Source: an actinobacterium SCGC AAA044-N04 (GTDB lineage Bacteria; Actinomycetota; Actinomycetes; Nanopelagicales; Nanopelagicaceae). Taken from it: a stretch of DNA of 64,000 nt. The position numbers and the translations under genes are program-made. Within the stretch, counting starts at the first letter, position 1, and each line of letters starts with the position of its first letter. The stretch spans positions 175,384-239,383 of the forward strand of contig KB900456.1 of NCBI GenBank assembly GCA_000378885.1. The letters run 5' to 3'. Shown here one piece after another: positions 16,499 to 26,594 of this stretch. The notes below the pieces were generated by a model. That model was given only the letters and a program-made list of their open reading frames with translations, was not told where the DNA came from and did no database searches.

Positions 16499-17747
16499 CA
16501 CTTTCAGCGGCCTTTTCGAGGGCATTTTTGTCGGTTTTTATGTCGAATTTTCGCAAAATTGGGAAAAAACCGGCCAGTAGGGCCACGCAAATGATGCAGA
16601 TAATTCCGCCAGCAGTCACGGAAAAAGTTAAGGAAAATGCCGCCGCCATGCCAGCTGCGCGCATTTGTCCGGCCAATGGTCCAAGTGAATATGACAACAA
16701 TTCGATTCCAGCAAGGCGTCCTCGCAAATTATCGGGAATTGTTTGATTCCACATCGCTGATCTAAACAGGGCACTGACCATGTCAGATGCTCCGGCCAAT
16801 GCTAGGAAAAGCAGTACCAGGGCTAGGTAATTTGTGGCACCGGCCAAGGCAATAGCTGCGCCCCAACCAATGGCTGCCCACATAATTGCGCGGCCATAGA
16901 AGCGAACGCTTTTAGTCCACCCACTTGTTAGGACAATTGCAACTGAACCAACGGTGCCTGCGGCATAGAGCAAACCAAGTGCCCACGGCGCTCCTAACTG
17001 ATCTGCCCAAAAAGGAATCAGAGCTGTCGGCATTGCAAAAAACATTGCAGCAAGATCTATCAAATAAGTTCCCAACAAATCCTTGCGGGCAAAGGAGTAT
17101 CTGATTCCCTCCATAAGCCCTGCCAGGGATGGCTTTTCGGCCTCTTTGGAGGGAGGGATATTGCTCATCATTGCTAGCAAAATAAGAGAGATAACAAAAG
17201 TTGCAATGTCTGCGCCATAGCCAATAGAGACTGAAAAAGTTGAGATGAGAACTCCGCCAATTGTCGGACCAATGATGACTCCGGCCTGCCATCGAAGACT
17301 CATCAACGCAGAAGCTGCTGCCATGTCTTCATGATCAACAAGTCGGGGCAGGGCTGCTGTCATCGCCGGTTGTCGAAGGCCACTGACGGCAGCAAATAAA
17401 CCAGCAACAACATAAATCAAAATAATGCTGGGGGAGGAACGCAGGGAGTTGATCAGCAGAATCCCGGTGAAAAACAGGGATAGGAATTCGGTAATCCAAA
17501 TGAGTTTTTTGCGATCAATTGCATCGGCCAGGACCCCGCCATAGAGGCCAAAAACAACGAGTGGAACTATTTCAACCAGTCCACTTATCGCCACTGCCAC
17601 ATAGGAGTTAGTGAGCTCTTTAATCTGAAAAGGGACGGCAACATAGGTAATCATTGAGCCGAAATATGAGATCAGACCAGCGCTCCATAGATAGCGAAAG
17701 TCGGCGGATTTGCGCAGGGGAGATAGGTCTATCGCGTATTTAGCCAC
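16455..17747 (-). CDS. MFS transporter (MFS_3 type)
   Basis: A 430-residue, 12-helix major facilitator protein with the motif-A loop GGVLADAIDRKKLIW near residue 75 and a charged, Lys/Glu/Ser-rich C-terminal tail. It resembles exporters of the EntS/MFS_3 group, as do the two at 3.8-6.3 kb, but it is separate from them. Initiation is at GTG 17747, 10 bases after the panB stop, so it is probably the second gene of a panB transcript. Substrate unknown; a role in pantoate handling is not supported by anything beyond adjacency. Confidence 0.8.
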   Translation of the reverse strand: MAKYAIDLSPLRKSADFRYLWSAGLISYFGSMITYVAVPFQIKELTNSYVAVAISGLVEIVPLVVFGLYGGVLADAIDRKKLIWITEFLSLFFTGILLINSLRSSPSIILIYVVAGLFAAVSGLRQPAMTAALPRLVDHEDMAAASALMSLRWQAGVIIGPTIGGVLISTFSVSIGYGADIATFVISLILLAMMSNIPPSKEAEKPSLAGLMEGIRYSFARKDLLGTYLIDLAAMFFAMPTALIPFWADQLGAPWALGLLYAAGTVGSVAIVLTSGWTKSVRFYGRAIMWAAIGWGAAIALAGATNYLALVLLFLALAGASDMVSALFRSAMWNQTIPDNLRGRLAGIELLSYSLGPLAGQMRAAGMAAAFSLTFSVTAGGIICIICVALLAGFFPILRKFDIKTDKNALEKAAESEKSRSNPQGEGEIS

Positions 17748-17757
17748 GAGGGTGAGA

Positions 17758-18570
17758 TTAGTTGAAAGTGTGTTCGGCTGCTGGAAATTGACCAGCTTTT
17801 ACTTCTGCAGCAAATTCATTGGCCGCTGCCAACATCTCAGAGCGCATATTTCTATAGGCCTTAGCCAACTTAGGTGGATTCTTTGTAATTCCCATCATGT
17901 CTGTCCAGACCAAAACCTGGGCATCACAATCAACCCCAGCCCCAATTCCAATCGTTGGGATCTTCAGGGCGGCAGTAATCTTCGCCGCTAATTCAGCCGG
18001 GACTAACTCTAAGACAATGGCAAATGCGCCAGCTTTTTCAAGGGCAAGTGCTGCTTGCACAATGGCCTCACCATCGGTGCGACCTTGGACTTTATAGCCA
18101 CTTAATAAGTGGACTGCTTGCGGTGTTAAACCAACATGTCCCATAACGGGAATTCCAGAGGCCACGAGTTTTTCAACGGTTGCAATATGTGGGCCTTCAA
18201 TTTTGACGCCCATGGCCCCAGCCTCTTTGAAAAAGCGAGTAGAGGTTGCAAGTGCTTGTTCTGGAGATGATTCATAGGAACCAAAGGGCAGATCGGCTAG
18301 AACGAGAGCTCGCTTGGAAGCTCTCACAACTGCGCGGGTCAATGGGATTAACTCATCGACTGTTACAGGGATTGTGTTGGCCTCACCGAGAAAATTGTTT
18401 CCAGCACTATCGCCAACTAGAAGGACTGGGATGCCGGCTTCATCAAAGATCTCGGCAGTCATCTGCTCATAAGAAGTGAGCATTGCCCATTTTTCACCGC
18501 GGCTCTTAGCCGCTTGCAGATCGGCGATTGTTACGCGTCTGTGCAGCGCACCGCCATAAAGGCTTTCCAT
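17758..18570 (-). CDS. panB: 3-methyl-2-oxobutanoate hydroxymethyltransferase PanB
   Basis: First committed step of pantothenate synthesis: transfers a hydroxymethyl group from methylene-THF to alpha-ketoisovalerate. The 270-residue protein is full length with VGDSAGNNFLG (substrate and Mg2+ loop), ADLPFGSYE, the KIEG segment, and MGHVGLTPQ. Catalytic Glu lies in the VLELVPAELA segment. The start has an excellent site (GAGGAGAGGA). It is divergent from nadE, with 76 bases between start codons, so two cofactor pathways share a control region. Confidence 0.95.
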   Translation of the reverse strand: MESLYGGALHRRVTIADLQAAKSRGEKWAMLTSYEQMTAEIFDEAGIPVLLVGDSAGNNFLGEANTIPVTVDELIPLTRAVVRASKRALVLADLPFGSYESSPEQALATSTRFFKEAGAMGVKIEGPHIATVEKLVASGIPVMGHVGLTPQAVHLLSGYKVQGRTDGEAIVQAALALEKAGAFAIVLELVPAELAAKITAALKIPTIGIGAGVDCDAQVLVWTDMMGITKNPPKLAKAYRNMRSEMLAAANEFAAEVKAGQFPAAEHTFN

Positions 18571-18634
18571 TTACTGTCCTCTCCTCGAGGCTGCGATAGG
18601 CAGTCCCCGGGTACAGGCATAAGGGTACCCCCGT

Positions 18635-18640
18635 TACACT
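18635..18640 (+). promoter_or_regulatory. -10 box TACACT, leaderless start of nadE
   Basis: TACACT ends 6 bases before ATG 18647. Just upstream, GGGTAC (18609-18614) and GGGTACCC (18623-18630) form an inverted repeat that could be an operator shared with panB; its regulator is not identifiable. Confidence 0.5.
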
Positions 18641-18646
18641 TGAAAA

Positions 18647-20296
18647 ATGAAGTTGCGCGTGGCGCTAGCCCAAATCAACCCAACGGTTGGTGACCTTGCG
18701 GGCAATGCTGAACTCATTGCGCAATCAGTAAAAAAGGCCCAAGAACAGAGCGCCAATCTGATCGTATTTCCAGAAATGATTGTGACTGGATATCCAGTTG
18801 AGGATTTAGCGCTTCGTCCCTCTTTTCAAGCAGCCAGCATCAAGGCTATTGAAGAGATCGCTGCTTCAATCACAGGTGATGTGGTGGCAGTTGTTGGCTA
18901 CCTAGATAAAGGCCCAAAAAACTGCGTCGCAGTTATCCATGATGGAAAAATCAAGGCCAGATATGTAAAGCGCCACCTGCCCAATTACGGCGTCTTTGAT
19001 GAGTTTAGAAACTTTGTAGCAGGAGATGAATCCCTCGTTGTTCGAATTCATGGAGTAGATGTCGCCGTGGCAATCTGTGAGGATATTTGGCATTCACTGG
19101 ATTCGATTAGCGCAAGAACTCCAGGATTATTAGTCGTTCCCAATGGCTCACCCTTTGAGAGAAACAAAGATGATGTTCGACTAGCCCTTGTGCAAAAGCG
19201 GGCCAAGGAAATTGGTGCACCCGTTGCATACGTCAACATGACAGGTGGCCAGGATGATCTGGTCTTTGATGGCGACACAATTGTTGTTGGCAATGATGCA
19301 AGCCTGCTTGCAAGAACTGCCCAGTTTGATGATGAGCTAATAGTCATTGACATAGATTGCATCGAGGGATCCTCAAAGCCAGATGTTGTTATCTCACAAG
19401 AGCCTGCAGTGCATTCAGATTCACTCAAATCTTCAATTGCAACGCCCCTTTCAGATGAGGCAGAAATGTGGGCGGGCCTTGTTATGGGGCTTCGCGATTA
19501 CGTTGGCAAGAATGGATTTAAATCTGTGGTCCTTGGTTTATCTGGTGGCATTGATTCAGCCTTAGTAGCTGCAATTGCAATTGATGCATTAGGTGCAAAG
19601 TGCGTCAACGGTGTTGCCATGCCAAGTAAGTATTCCTCTAACCACTCTGTTGAAGATGCGCAGGCTCTAGCAGATGCCACAGGAATTCACTTCAGGATCA
19701 CTCCAATAGCCCCCATGGTTGATGCTTATATGGGAAATATGGTTCTTAAGGGTTTGGCTGAGGAGAACCTGCAGGCCAGAGTTCGCGGAACCACGTTGAT
19801 GGGTATTTCAAATCAAGAAGGACATCTTGTTTTAGCAACTGGAAATAAGAGCGAACTAGCTGTTGGTTACTCAACTCTCTATGGCGATGCCGTTGGTGGA
19901 TTTGCTCCCATAAAAGATATTTATAAAACAGATGTGTGGGCGCTGGCAACATGGCGGAATGCTCAGGCAGTTACTGCAGGACAAACTCCTCTTATTCCAG
20001 AGCGCTCAATTACTAAAGAGCCAAGTGCAGAACTGCGCCCAGACCAAAAGGATTCAGATTCATTGCCAGACTATGCACTTCTAGATCAGGTTCTTCGAGC
20101 CTATGTTGATGAAGATCATGGATACGAAGCCTTGCTTGCAGATGGCTTTGATCCTGAATTAGTGCGCCGTGTTATTTCATTAGTTGATAAGGCTGAATAC
20201 AAGCGCCGCCAATATCCACCGGGCACCAAAGTTTCAGGCCGGGCTTTTGGAAAAGATCGTCGTTTGCCAATGACATCACGCTGGAATGAGAAGTAG
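18647..20296 (+). CDS. nadE: Glutamine-dependent NAD+ synthetase
   Basis: Last step of NAD synthesis: amidates nicotinic acid adenine dinucleotide using ammonia from glutamine. The 549-residue protein has an N-terminal nitrilase-type glutaminase with triad Glu43, Lys108 (KRHLPNYGVFDE) and Cys144 (AICEDIW), and a C-terminal synthetase with the P-loop SGGIDS at 299-304. This two-domain form is typical of actinobacteria, though about 100 residues shorter than the mycobacterial enzyme. The leaderless-type start fits the alignment of MKLRVALAQINPTVGD. Divergent from panB. Confidence 0.96.
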   Translation: MKLRVALAQINPTVGDLAGNAELIAQSVKKAQEQSANLIVFPEMIVTGYPVEDLALRPSFQAASIKAIEEIAASITGDVVAVVGYLDKGPKNCVAVIHDGKIKARYVKRHLPNYGVFDEFRNFVAGDESLVVRIHGVDVAVAICEDIWHSLDSISARTPGLLVVPNGSPFERNKDDVRLALVQKRAKEIGAPVAYVNMTGGQDDLVFDGDTIVVGNDASLLARTAQFDDELIVIDIDCIEGSSKPDVVISQEPAVHSDSLKSSIATPLSDEAEMWAGLVMGLRDYVGKNGFKSVVLGLSGGIDSALVAAIAIDALGAKCVNGVAMPSKYSSNHSVEDAQALADATGIHFRITPIAPMVDAYMGNMVLKGLAEENLQARVRGTTLMGISNQEGHLVLATGNKSELAVGYSTLYGDAVGGFAPIKDIYKTDVWALATWRNAQAVTAGQTPLIPERSITKEPSAELRPDQKDSDSLPDYALLDQVLRAYVDEDHGYEALLADGFDPELVRRVISLVDKAEYKRRQYPPGTKVSGRAFGKDRRLPMTSRWNEK

Positions 20297-20299
20297 TTT

Positions 20300-20316
20300 T
20301 TGCAAGTTACTTGCAA
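20300..20316. promoter_or_regulatory. 17-bp palindrome before the cys leader promoter
   Basis: TTGCAAGT-T-ACTTGCAA is a perfect inverted repeat 4 bases after the nadE stop and 24 bases before the -10 box of the cysteine leader, at the upstream edge of the -35 region. It may be an operator for a sulfur regulator. A short terminator hairpin for nadE is the alternative, but no T-run follows. Confidence 0.4.
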
Positions 20317-20339
20317 CTCGCACAATTAATCATTCTCAG

Positions 20340-20345
20340 TAGAAT
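20340..20345 (+). promoter_or_regulatory. -10 box TAGAAT of the cys leader
   Basis: TAGAAT ends 6 bases before the ATG at 20352, giving a leaderless transcript for the leader peptide and then cysK-cysE. Confidence 0.6.
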
Positions 20346-20351
20346 TGCACT

Positions 20352-20429
20352 ATGAAATCAATCATCAACTGGTTATTCACGCGAAATCGCGTGGTTGATT
20401 TCTGCCTCTCTACTTCCTGCAGCTGCTGA
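20352..20429 (+). CDS. Cysteine-rich leader peptide (25 aa) controlling cysK-cysE
   Basis: A 25-codon leaderless ORF whose last eight residues are CLSTSCSC, i.e. three TGC codons at 20403, 20418 and 20424, ending at TGA 59 bases before cysK. Leaderless ORFs with cysteine-rich ends that attenuate translation of cysteine genes are known in mycobacteria. Bases CTCTCTA at 20406-20412, between the Cys codons, can pair with TAGGGAG at 20478-20484, which contains the cysK Shine-Dalgarno (7 pairs, one G-U). A hairpin CACGCG/CGCGTG lies earlier in the ORF. A ribosome paused for Cys-tRNA would free the cysK start. Function inferred. Confidence 0.7.
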   Translation: MKSIINWLFTRNRVVDFCLSTSCSC

Positions 20430-20488
20430 TTTTTATCTCGCTTTGCCTGCAGTTTTAACTATCTATTTCAATTTACCTAGGGAGAATT

Positions 20489-21415
20489 ATGAAGATTTAT
20501 AACAGCATCACAGAGATTTTCGGAAACACACCACTACTGCGCATCAACAAGATCACAGATGGCGCGGCAGGAAATGTCTATGCCAAACTGGAGTTCTATA
20601 ACCCAACATCCTCTGTTAAAGATCGCCTGGGTGTGGCAATGATTGATGCAGCCGAGGCAAGTGGCGAGTTAAAGCCTGGTGGAACAATTGTTGAGGCAAC
20701 ATCTGGAAACACAGGAATTGCCGTGGCAATGGTTGCTGCTGCTCGTGGTTACAAGGCAATCATGACAATGCCTGAATCTGTTTCAAAAGAGCGTCGCAAG
20801 CTCATTCGTGCATACGGGGCAGAGTTAGTTCTCACACCGGCTGCAGAAGGTATGAAAGGCGCAGTTGCTGCTGCAGAAAAGCTTGCAGAATCTGGCGCTG
20901 TCTTAGTTCGCCAGTTTGAAAATCAAGCAGGACCAGAGATTCACTACAAAACAACGGGTGCTGAGATTTGGCGCGACCTTGATGGAAAAGTCGACGCCTT
21001 TGTTTCAGGAATTGGTACGGGCGGAACAATTACTGGCACAGGCCGTTACTTAAAAGAGAAAAACCCTGCAATCAAAGTCTTTGGTGTTGAGCCAGCTGCA
21101 TCTCCAATTTTAAATGGCGGAGAGCCAGGACCTCACCCAATTCAGGGAATTGGAGCTAACTTCATTCCTAATGTTTTGGATCGATCTGTCTATGACGAAG
21201 TCTTAGATGCAACTGCAGCCGATGCAATTAAATATGCACGCCGTGCTGGAGCTGAAGAAGGATTCCTGGCTGGAATTTCATCAGGTGCAACGCTGTGGGC
21301 AGCATCAGAGATTGCTAAGCGTCCAGAGTTTGCAGGCAAGAACATTGTTGTTATCTGTGCTTCAAATGGTGAGCGCTATCTATCAACAGTTCTATACGAG
21401 GACCTGGTTGACTAA
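20489..21415 (+). CDS. cysK: Cysteine synthase A (O-acetylserine sulfhydrylase)
   Basis: PLP enzyme forming cysteine from O-acetylserine and sulfide. The 308-residue protein has the Schiff-base lysine Lys44 (NPTSSVKDR), the substrate loop TSGNT at 71-75, the phosphate loop GTGGTITG near 177-184, and the GISSGA segment. It starts at ATG 20489, 4 bases after AGGGAG, which the upstream leader may sequester. cysE follows after 3 bases, so substrate-producing and substrate-using enzymes are co-expressed and probably interact. Confidence 0.97.
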   Translation: MKIYNSITEIFGNTPLLRINKITDGAAGNVYAKLEFYNPTSSVKDRLGVAMIDAAEASGELKPGGTIVEATSGNTGIAVAMVAAARGYKAIMTMPESVSKERRKLIRAYGAELVLTPAAEGMKGAVAAAEKLAESGAVLVRQFENQAGPEIHYKTTGAEIWRDLDGKVDAFVSGIGTGGTITGTGRYLKEKNPAIKVFGVEPAASPILNGGEPGPHPIQGIGANFIPNVLDRSVYDEVLDATAADAIKYARRAGAEEGFLAGISSGATLWAASEIAKRPEFAGKNIVVICASNGERYLSTVLYEDLVD

Positions 21416-21418
21416 TTA

Positions 21419-21931
21419 ATGGCAATCCTTAAGCGCATCATTGAAGACCTTGATAACGCGATCAGTCATGATCCTGCAGCGCGAAATCGCTTAGAGGTCG
21501 CTTTGGCATACCCAGGTGTGCATGCGGTTTGGGGACATCGAATTTCACATTTTCTTTGGAAGAGAAAGTTAAAACTTCTTGCCCGCATTCACTCAAATGC
21601 CGTGCGCTTCACTACAGGAATTGAGATTCATCCAGCTGCAGTTATTGGACGTCGATTCTTCATTGATCACGGTATGGGCGTTGTTATTGGCGCAACATCA
21701 ATTGTTGGCGATGATGTCATGCTCTATCACGATGTAACCCTGGGAGCCCGTGGCATTGAAGATGGCAAGCGCCATCCAACAATTGGAAATAATGTAATTA
21801 TTGGCGCTGGTGCGCGCGTACTTGGAAATGTGACCATAGGCGAGGGATCGCGCATCAGTGCTAACGCTGTCATTACTAAGGATTTAGCCCCAAAAACTGA
21901 CCTGGATCACGCTGACTTTTTTGTTATTTAA
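21419..21931 (+). CDS. cysE: Serine O-acetyltransferase
   Basis: Makes O-acetylserine from serine and acetyl-CoA, the substrate of CysK. At 170 residues it is the short, Gram-positive/plant-plastid-like form: a brief helical N-terminus then a left-handed beta-helix of hexapeptide repeats with [22 protein letters not shown] (catalytic His) and [14 protein letters not shown]. The C-terminus is DFFVI; a C-terminal isoleucine is what inserts into the CysK active site in the known cysteine synthase complex, so complex formation is likely conserved. It starts 3 bases after the cysK stop. Confidence 0.95.
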   Translation: MAILKRIIEDLDNAISHDPAARNRLEVALAYPGVHAVWGHRISHFLWKRKLKLLARIHSNAVRFTTGIEIHPAAVIGRRFFIDHGMGVVIGATSIVGDDVMLYHDVTLGARGIEDGKRHPTIGNNVIIGAGARVLGNVTIGEGSRISANAVITKDLAPKTDLDHADFFVI

Positions 21932-21976
21932 AGGCAGTTAACACAGCCGTAATGTGCATTTGTAAGAATGCCGTCC

Positions 21977-23281
21977 ATGAGTACCGAAATCAGCAAGCAA
22001 GAAGAGTTCGTTCTTCGCACCCTTGAAGAGCGCAATATTCGCTTTGTGCGTTTGTGGTTTACAGATGTTTTGGGCTTCCTTAAATCTGTAGCAATCGCAC
22101 CAGCAGAGTTAGAGAATGCTTTTGCCGAAGGTATTGGCTTTGATGGTTCTGCGATTGAGGGCTTTGCACGTGTGACTGAGTCGGATATGTTGGCAAAACC
22201 AGATCCTGCAACTTTTTCTATTTTGCCTTGGCGCACAGAAGCTCCAGGTGCTGCTCGAATGTTCTGCGACATTGTGATGCCAGACGGAACTCCATCTCCG
22301 GCAGATCCTCGCAATGTTTTACGTCGCACTTTAGAAAAAGCAGCCAGCATGGGTTACACCTGTTACACACACCCAGAAATTGAATTTTTCTTATTTAAGG
22401 AAAAGCCAGAGGCCGGCAAAGCACCTATCCCAGTTGATCAAGGTGGATATTTCGATCATACGCCTGCAGTTGTTGGACATGACTTTCGCCGCCAAGCAAT
22501 TACTTTGCTCGAGGCTATGGGAATTTCAGTTGAGTTCTCACACCATGAAGGTGCACCTGGGCAACAGGAAATTGATCTGCGCTATGCAGATGCGTTAAGT
22601 ACTGCAGATAACATCATGACTTTCCGCCATGTGATCAAAGAAGTAGCAATGGATCAAGGTTTCCACGCCTCCTTTATGCCAAAGCCTTTTACTGATCATC
22701 CAGGTAGTGGCATGCACACTCACGTCTCACTCTTTAAAGGTGAAGAAAATGCTTTCTATGATTCAAGCGCCGAATTAAACCTTTCAGCTGTTGGACGTTC
22801 ATTCATTGCAGGTCTTCTCAAGCACGCACCAGAAATCACTGCAATTACTAATCAGTGGGTTAACTCCTATAAGCGCTTACATGGCGGGGGAGAAGCACCA
22901 GCATTTGTTAACTGGGGTCCAAGTGATCGTGGTGCATTGGTGCGCGTTCCTATGTATAAGCCAAAGAAAGTAAACTCAACACGTATTGAATTTAGATCAC
23001 CAGATACTGCATGTAATCCATATCTTGCATATGCCGTGATGTTGGCTGCAGGACTCAAAGGCGTTGAAGAAGGCTATGTATTAAAGGACTCAAAGGATCC
23101 AGTTTCACTGCCATCAAATCTGAACGAAGCCATTGCAGAGATGGAAAAGAGTGAACTAGTCCGCCAAACTTTAGGTGAGCATGTTTTTGAATATGTATTG
23201 CGCAATAAGCGCGCTGAATGGCAGGACTATCGCCGCCAGGTCAGCGCTTATGAATTAGATCGTTATTTGCCAGTTCTTTAG
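21977..23281 (+). CDS. glnA: Glutamine synthetase, GlnA2-type
   Basis: ATP-dependent synthesis of glutamine from glutamate and ammonia. Motifs: N-terminal beta-grasp (RLWFTDVLG), GFDGSAIEGFARV, metal site EIEFFLF, HHEGAPGQQEIDLRYA, GSGMHTHVSLF, and NRAEW-like RNKRAEWQDYR. The sequence matches the actinobacterial GlnA2 branch, and the C-terminal region has no NLYDLP-type tyrosine, so adenylylation control by GlnE is not expected. I favour ATG 21977 (434 aa), 7 bases after AAGAAT; ATG 21968 would add three residues. Monocistronic as far as seen. Confidence 0.93.
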   Translation: MSTEISKQEEFVLRTLEERNIRFVRLWFTDVLGFLKSVAIAPAELENAFAEGIGFDGSAIEGFARVTESDMLAKPDPATFSILPWRTEAPGAARMFCDIVMPDGTPSPADPRNVLRRTLEKAASMGYTCYTHPEIEFFLFKEKPEAGKAPIPVDQGGYFDHTPAVVGHDFRRQAITLLEAMGISVEFSHHEGAPGQQEIDLRYADALSTADNIMTFRHVIKEVAMDQGFHASFMPKPFTDHPGSGMHTHVSLFKGEENAFYDSSAELNLSAVGRSFIAGLLKHAPEITAITNQWVNSYKRLHGGGEAPAFVNWGPSDRGALVRVPMYKPKKVNSTRIEFRSPDTACNPYLAYAVMLAAGLKGVEEGYVLKDSKDPVSLPSNLNEAIAEMEKSELVRQTLGEHVFEYVLRNKRAEWQDYRRQVSAYELDRYLPVL

Positions 23282-23290
23282 CCTGCGCGT

Positions 23291-23296
23291 TACCCT
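23291..23296 (+). promoter_or_regulatory. -10 box TACCCT of the leu leader
   Basis: TACCCT ends 6 bases before ATG 23303, again a leaderless arrangement. Confidence 0.5.
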
Positions 23297-23302
23297 TTAC
23301 CC

Positions 23303-23350
23303 ATGAACACACGCAGTCTCCTCCTTAGCTGCCGTGGCGGGGTCAAATAA
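23303..23350 (+). CDS. Leucine leader peptide of leuA (15 aa)
   Basis: Encodes MNTRSLLLSCRGGVK. Three successive leucine codons (CTC CTC CTT, 23318-23326) mark it as an attenuation leader for 2-isopropylmalate synthase; leucine attenuators ahead of leuA are described in other actinobacteria. CTCCTT at 23321-23326 is exactly complementary to AAGGAG (23410-23415), the leuA Shine-Dalgarno. In addition GGGGT at 23339-23343 can pair with ACCCC at 23355-23359, competing with the downstream hairpin. Ribosomes stalled for leucine would block the first pairing and free leuA. Mechanism is inferred. Confidence 0.72.
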   Translation: MNTRSLLLSCRGGVK

Positions 23351-23385
23351 CCGAACCCCTCGCTGCGGGGTTTGTCGTATCGGTT
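23349..23385 (+). promoter_or_regulatory. leuA attenuator hairpin
   Basis: Outer stem AACCGA (23349-23354) / TCGGTT (23380-23385) and inner stem ACCCC / GGGGT (23355-23359 / 23367-23371) begin at the leader stop codon. There is no T-run after it, so it is more likely a translational or Rho-linked element than an intrinsic terminator. The inner left arm can instead pair with GGGGT inside the leader ORF. Confidence 0.55.
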
Positions 23386-23408
23386 AAAAGACAAATTCCG
23401 CACACTAA

Positions 23409-25139
<1,731 letters not shown>

Positions 25140-25148
25140 CTAACGCAC

Positions 25149-25154
25149 TACCTT
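25149..25154 (+). promoter_or_regulatory. -10 box TACCTT, leaderless start of recO
   Basis: TACCTT ends 7 bases before ATG 25162. Confidence 0.45.
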
Positions 25155-25161
25155 TGCCCGT

Positions 25162-25893
25162 ATGAGTTTGTACCGGGATGAGGCAATTGTCCTGCGCACC
25201 CAAAAACTCGGTGAAGCCGATCGCATCATCACGATGCTGACAAAAGATCACGGCCGCATTAGAGGCGTTGCCAAAGGCGTCAGACGAACGATGTCTAAAT
25301 TTGGTGCACGGCTTGAACCCGGAAGCCACGTTGATATTCAACTCCATGTGGGAAAAACCTTTGACACCATCACACAAGTTGAAGCGCTGATGAATTATGG
25401 AGAAGCACTCACTCAGGATTATCAGCGCTGGACAGTGGCTTCAGCGATCTTGGAAGCTGCAGAGCGCTTCTCACCTAATGAACATGAACCGGCACTGCAA
25501 GAGTTTCAATTAGTTGTGGGTGGAATGAAAGCGCTGGCTGAAAACAGATATGAACCTCTGCTCATTCTGGATGCTTTCTTGCTGCGCTCTTTAGCAGTTG
25601 CTGGTTATGCACCATCGATGACTATTTGTTCACGTTGTGAAAAACCTGGTCCCCACAGATATTTCTCATTAGTTGGGGGAGGATCAGTGTGTAATGACTG
25701 CCGTCCATCTGCGTGTGCAACCCCTGCCATGGAAACCTTGCAGTTAATGGGCGCACTTATTAGTAGTGATTGGGAAAGTGCCAGCGCAAGTGAAGGAAAA
25801 TATCGCCGAGAGGCTAGTGGTTTAATCGCAGCCTATTTACAATGGCACCTTGAACGCGGTTTAAGGAGTTTGCCAATGGTGGAACGAGTATGA
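25162..25893 (+). CDS. recO: DNA repair protein RecO
   Basis: Recombination mediator that helps load RecA on gapped DNA with RecF/RecR. The 243-residue protein has the N-terminal OB-fold ([27 protein letters not shown]), the [12 protein letters not shown] strand region and a four-cysteine zinc site CSRC (about 156-159) with CNDC (about 174-177). Length and order of features are standard. It overlaps uppS by 4 bases (ATGA), the usual actinobacterial arrangement. Confidence 0.94.
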   Translation: MSLYRDEAIVLRTQKLGEADRIITMLTKDHGRIRGVAKGVRRTMSKFGARLEPGSHVDIQLHVGKTFDTITQVEALMNYGEALTQDYQRWTVASAILEAAERFSPNEHEPALQEFQLVVGGMKALAENRYEPLLILDAFLLRSLAVAGYAPSMTICSRCEKPGPHRYFSLVGGGSVCNDCRPSACATPAMETLQLMGALISSDWESASASEGKYRREASGLIAAYLQWHLERGLRSLPMVERV

Positions 25894-26594
25894 CAATTCA
25901 TATTCCTCATCACGTTGCCGTTGTAATGGATGGTAATGGCCGTTGGGCTAAACAACGTGGTCTGCCGCGCACCGCAGGGCATGAGGCTGGAGAAGCCGCA
26001 CTTTTTGATGTGGTGCAAGGAGCGATTGAATTTGGCGTTAAAGAGTTGAGTGCCTATGCATTCTCGACTGAAAATTGGCGAAGATCACCGGATGAAGTTC
26101 GCTTTCTCATGGGTTTTAACCGTGATGTTATTCGCAGGCGCCGTGATCAGATGAATGAGATGGGTGTTCGAATTCGCTGGGTGGGTCGCTCGAAAAGACT
26201 ATGGAGCAGTGTTATTAATGAGTTGGAAGAGGCTGAAGAGTTAACTGCCAAGAACAAAACTCTCACACTTAACATGTGTGTTAATTATGGTGGTCGCGCC
26301 GAGATTGTTGATGCTGCTGCAGAGTTAGCGCGTGATGTGAAGAGGGGCAAGCTCAAGGCTGATTCAATTACTGACAAAGTATTTGCTAAGTATTTAGATT
26401 CACCCAAAATGAGTGATGTGGACCTGTTTTTGCGCTCATCAGGTGAGCAGCGCACCAGCAATTTCTTGCCATGGCAAAGTGTTTATGCAGAGTTAGTTTT
26501 TATGGATGTGTTGTGGCCAGATGTAACACGTAAGACTTTATGGAAAGCTATTGAAGAGTATTCCCAGCGTGATCGAAGATTTGGTAAAGCTTAA
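25890..26594 (+). CDS. uppS: Isoprenyl diphosphate synthase (undecaprenyl/decaprenyl pyrophosphate synthase)
   Basis: Cis-prenyltransferase making the lipid carrier for peptidoglycan and glycan assembly. The 234-residue protein has the catalytic Asp14 in [10 protein letters not shown], the [11 protein letters not shown] segment and the C-terminal diphosphate-binding [12 protein letters not shown]. Chain length cannot be deduced. It is translationally coupled to recO. Its TAA stop overlaps the TAA of the convergent ZIP transporter gene in a TTAA tetramer, with no terminator visible between them. Confidence 0.93.
   Translation: MTIHIPHHVAVVMDGNGRWAKQRGLPRTAGHEAGEAALFDVVQGAIEFGVKELSAYAFSTENWRRSPDEVRFLMGFNRDVIRRRRDQMNEMGVRIRWVGRSKRLWSSVINELEEAEELTAKNKTLTLNMCVNYGGRAEIVDAAAELARDVKRGKLKADSITDKVFAKYLDSPKMSDVDLFLRSSGEQRTSNFLPWQSVYAELVFMDVLWPDVTRKTLWKAIEEYSQRDRRFGKA

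Noticed and set aside
18609..18630. NrtR- or NiaR-type operator between panB and nadE
   Set aside because: An inverted repeat exists, but it does not match a consensus I can state with confidence, so no regulator is named.
23349..23385. Classical intrinsic terminator in the leuA leader
   Set aside because: The hairpin is followed by AAAAG rather than a T-run; kept only as an attenuator element of uncertain type.
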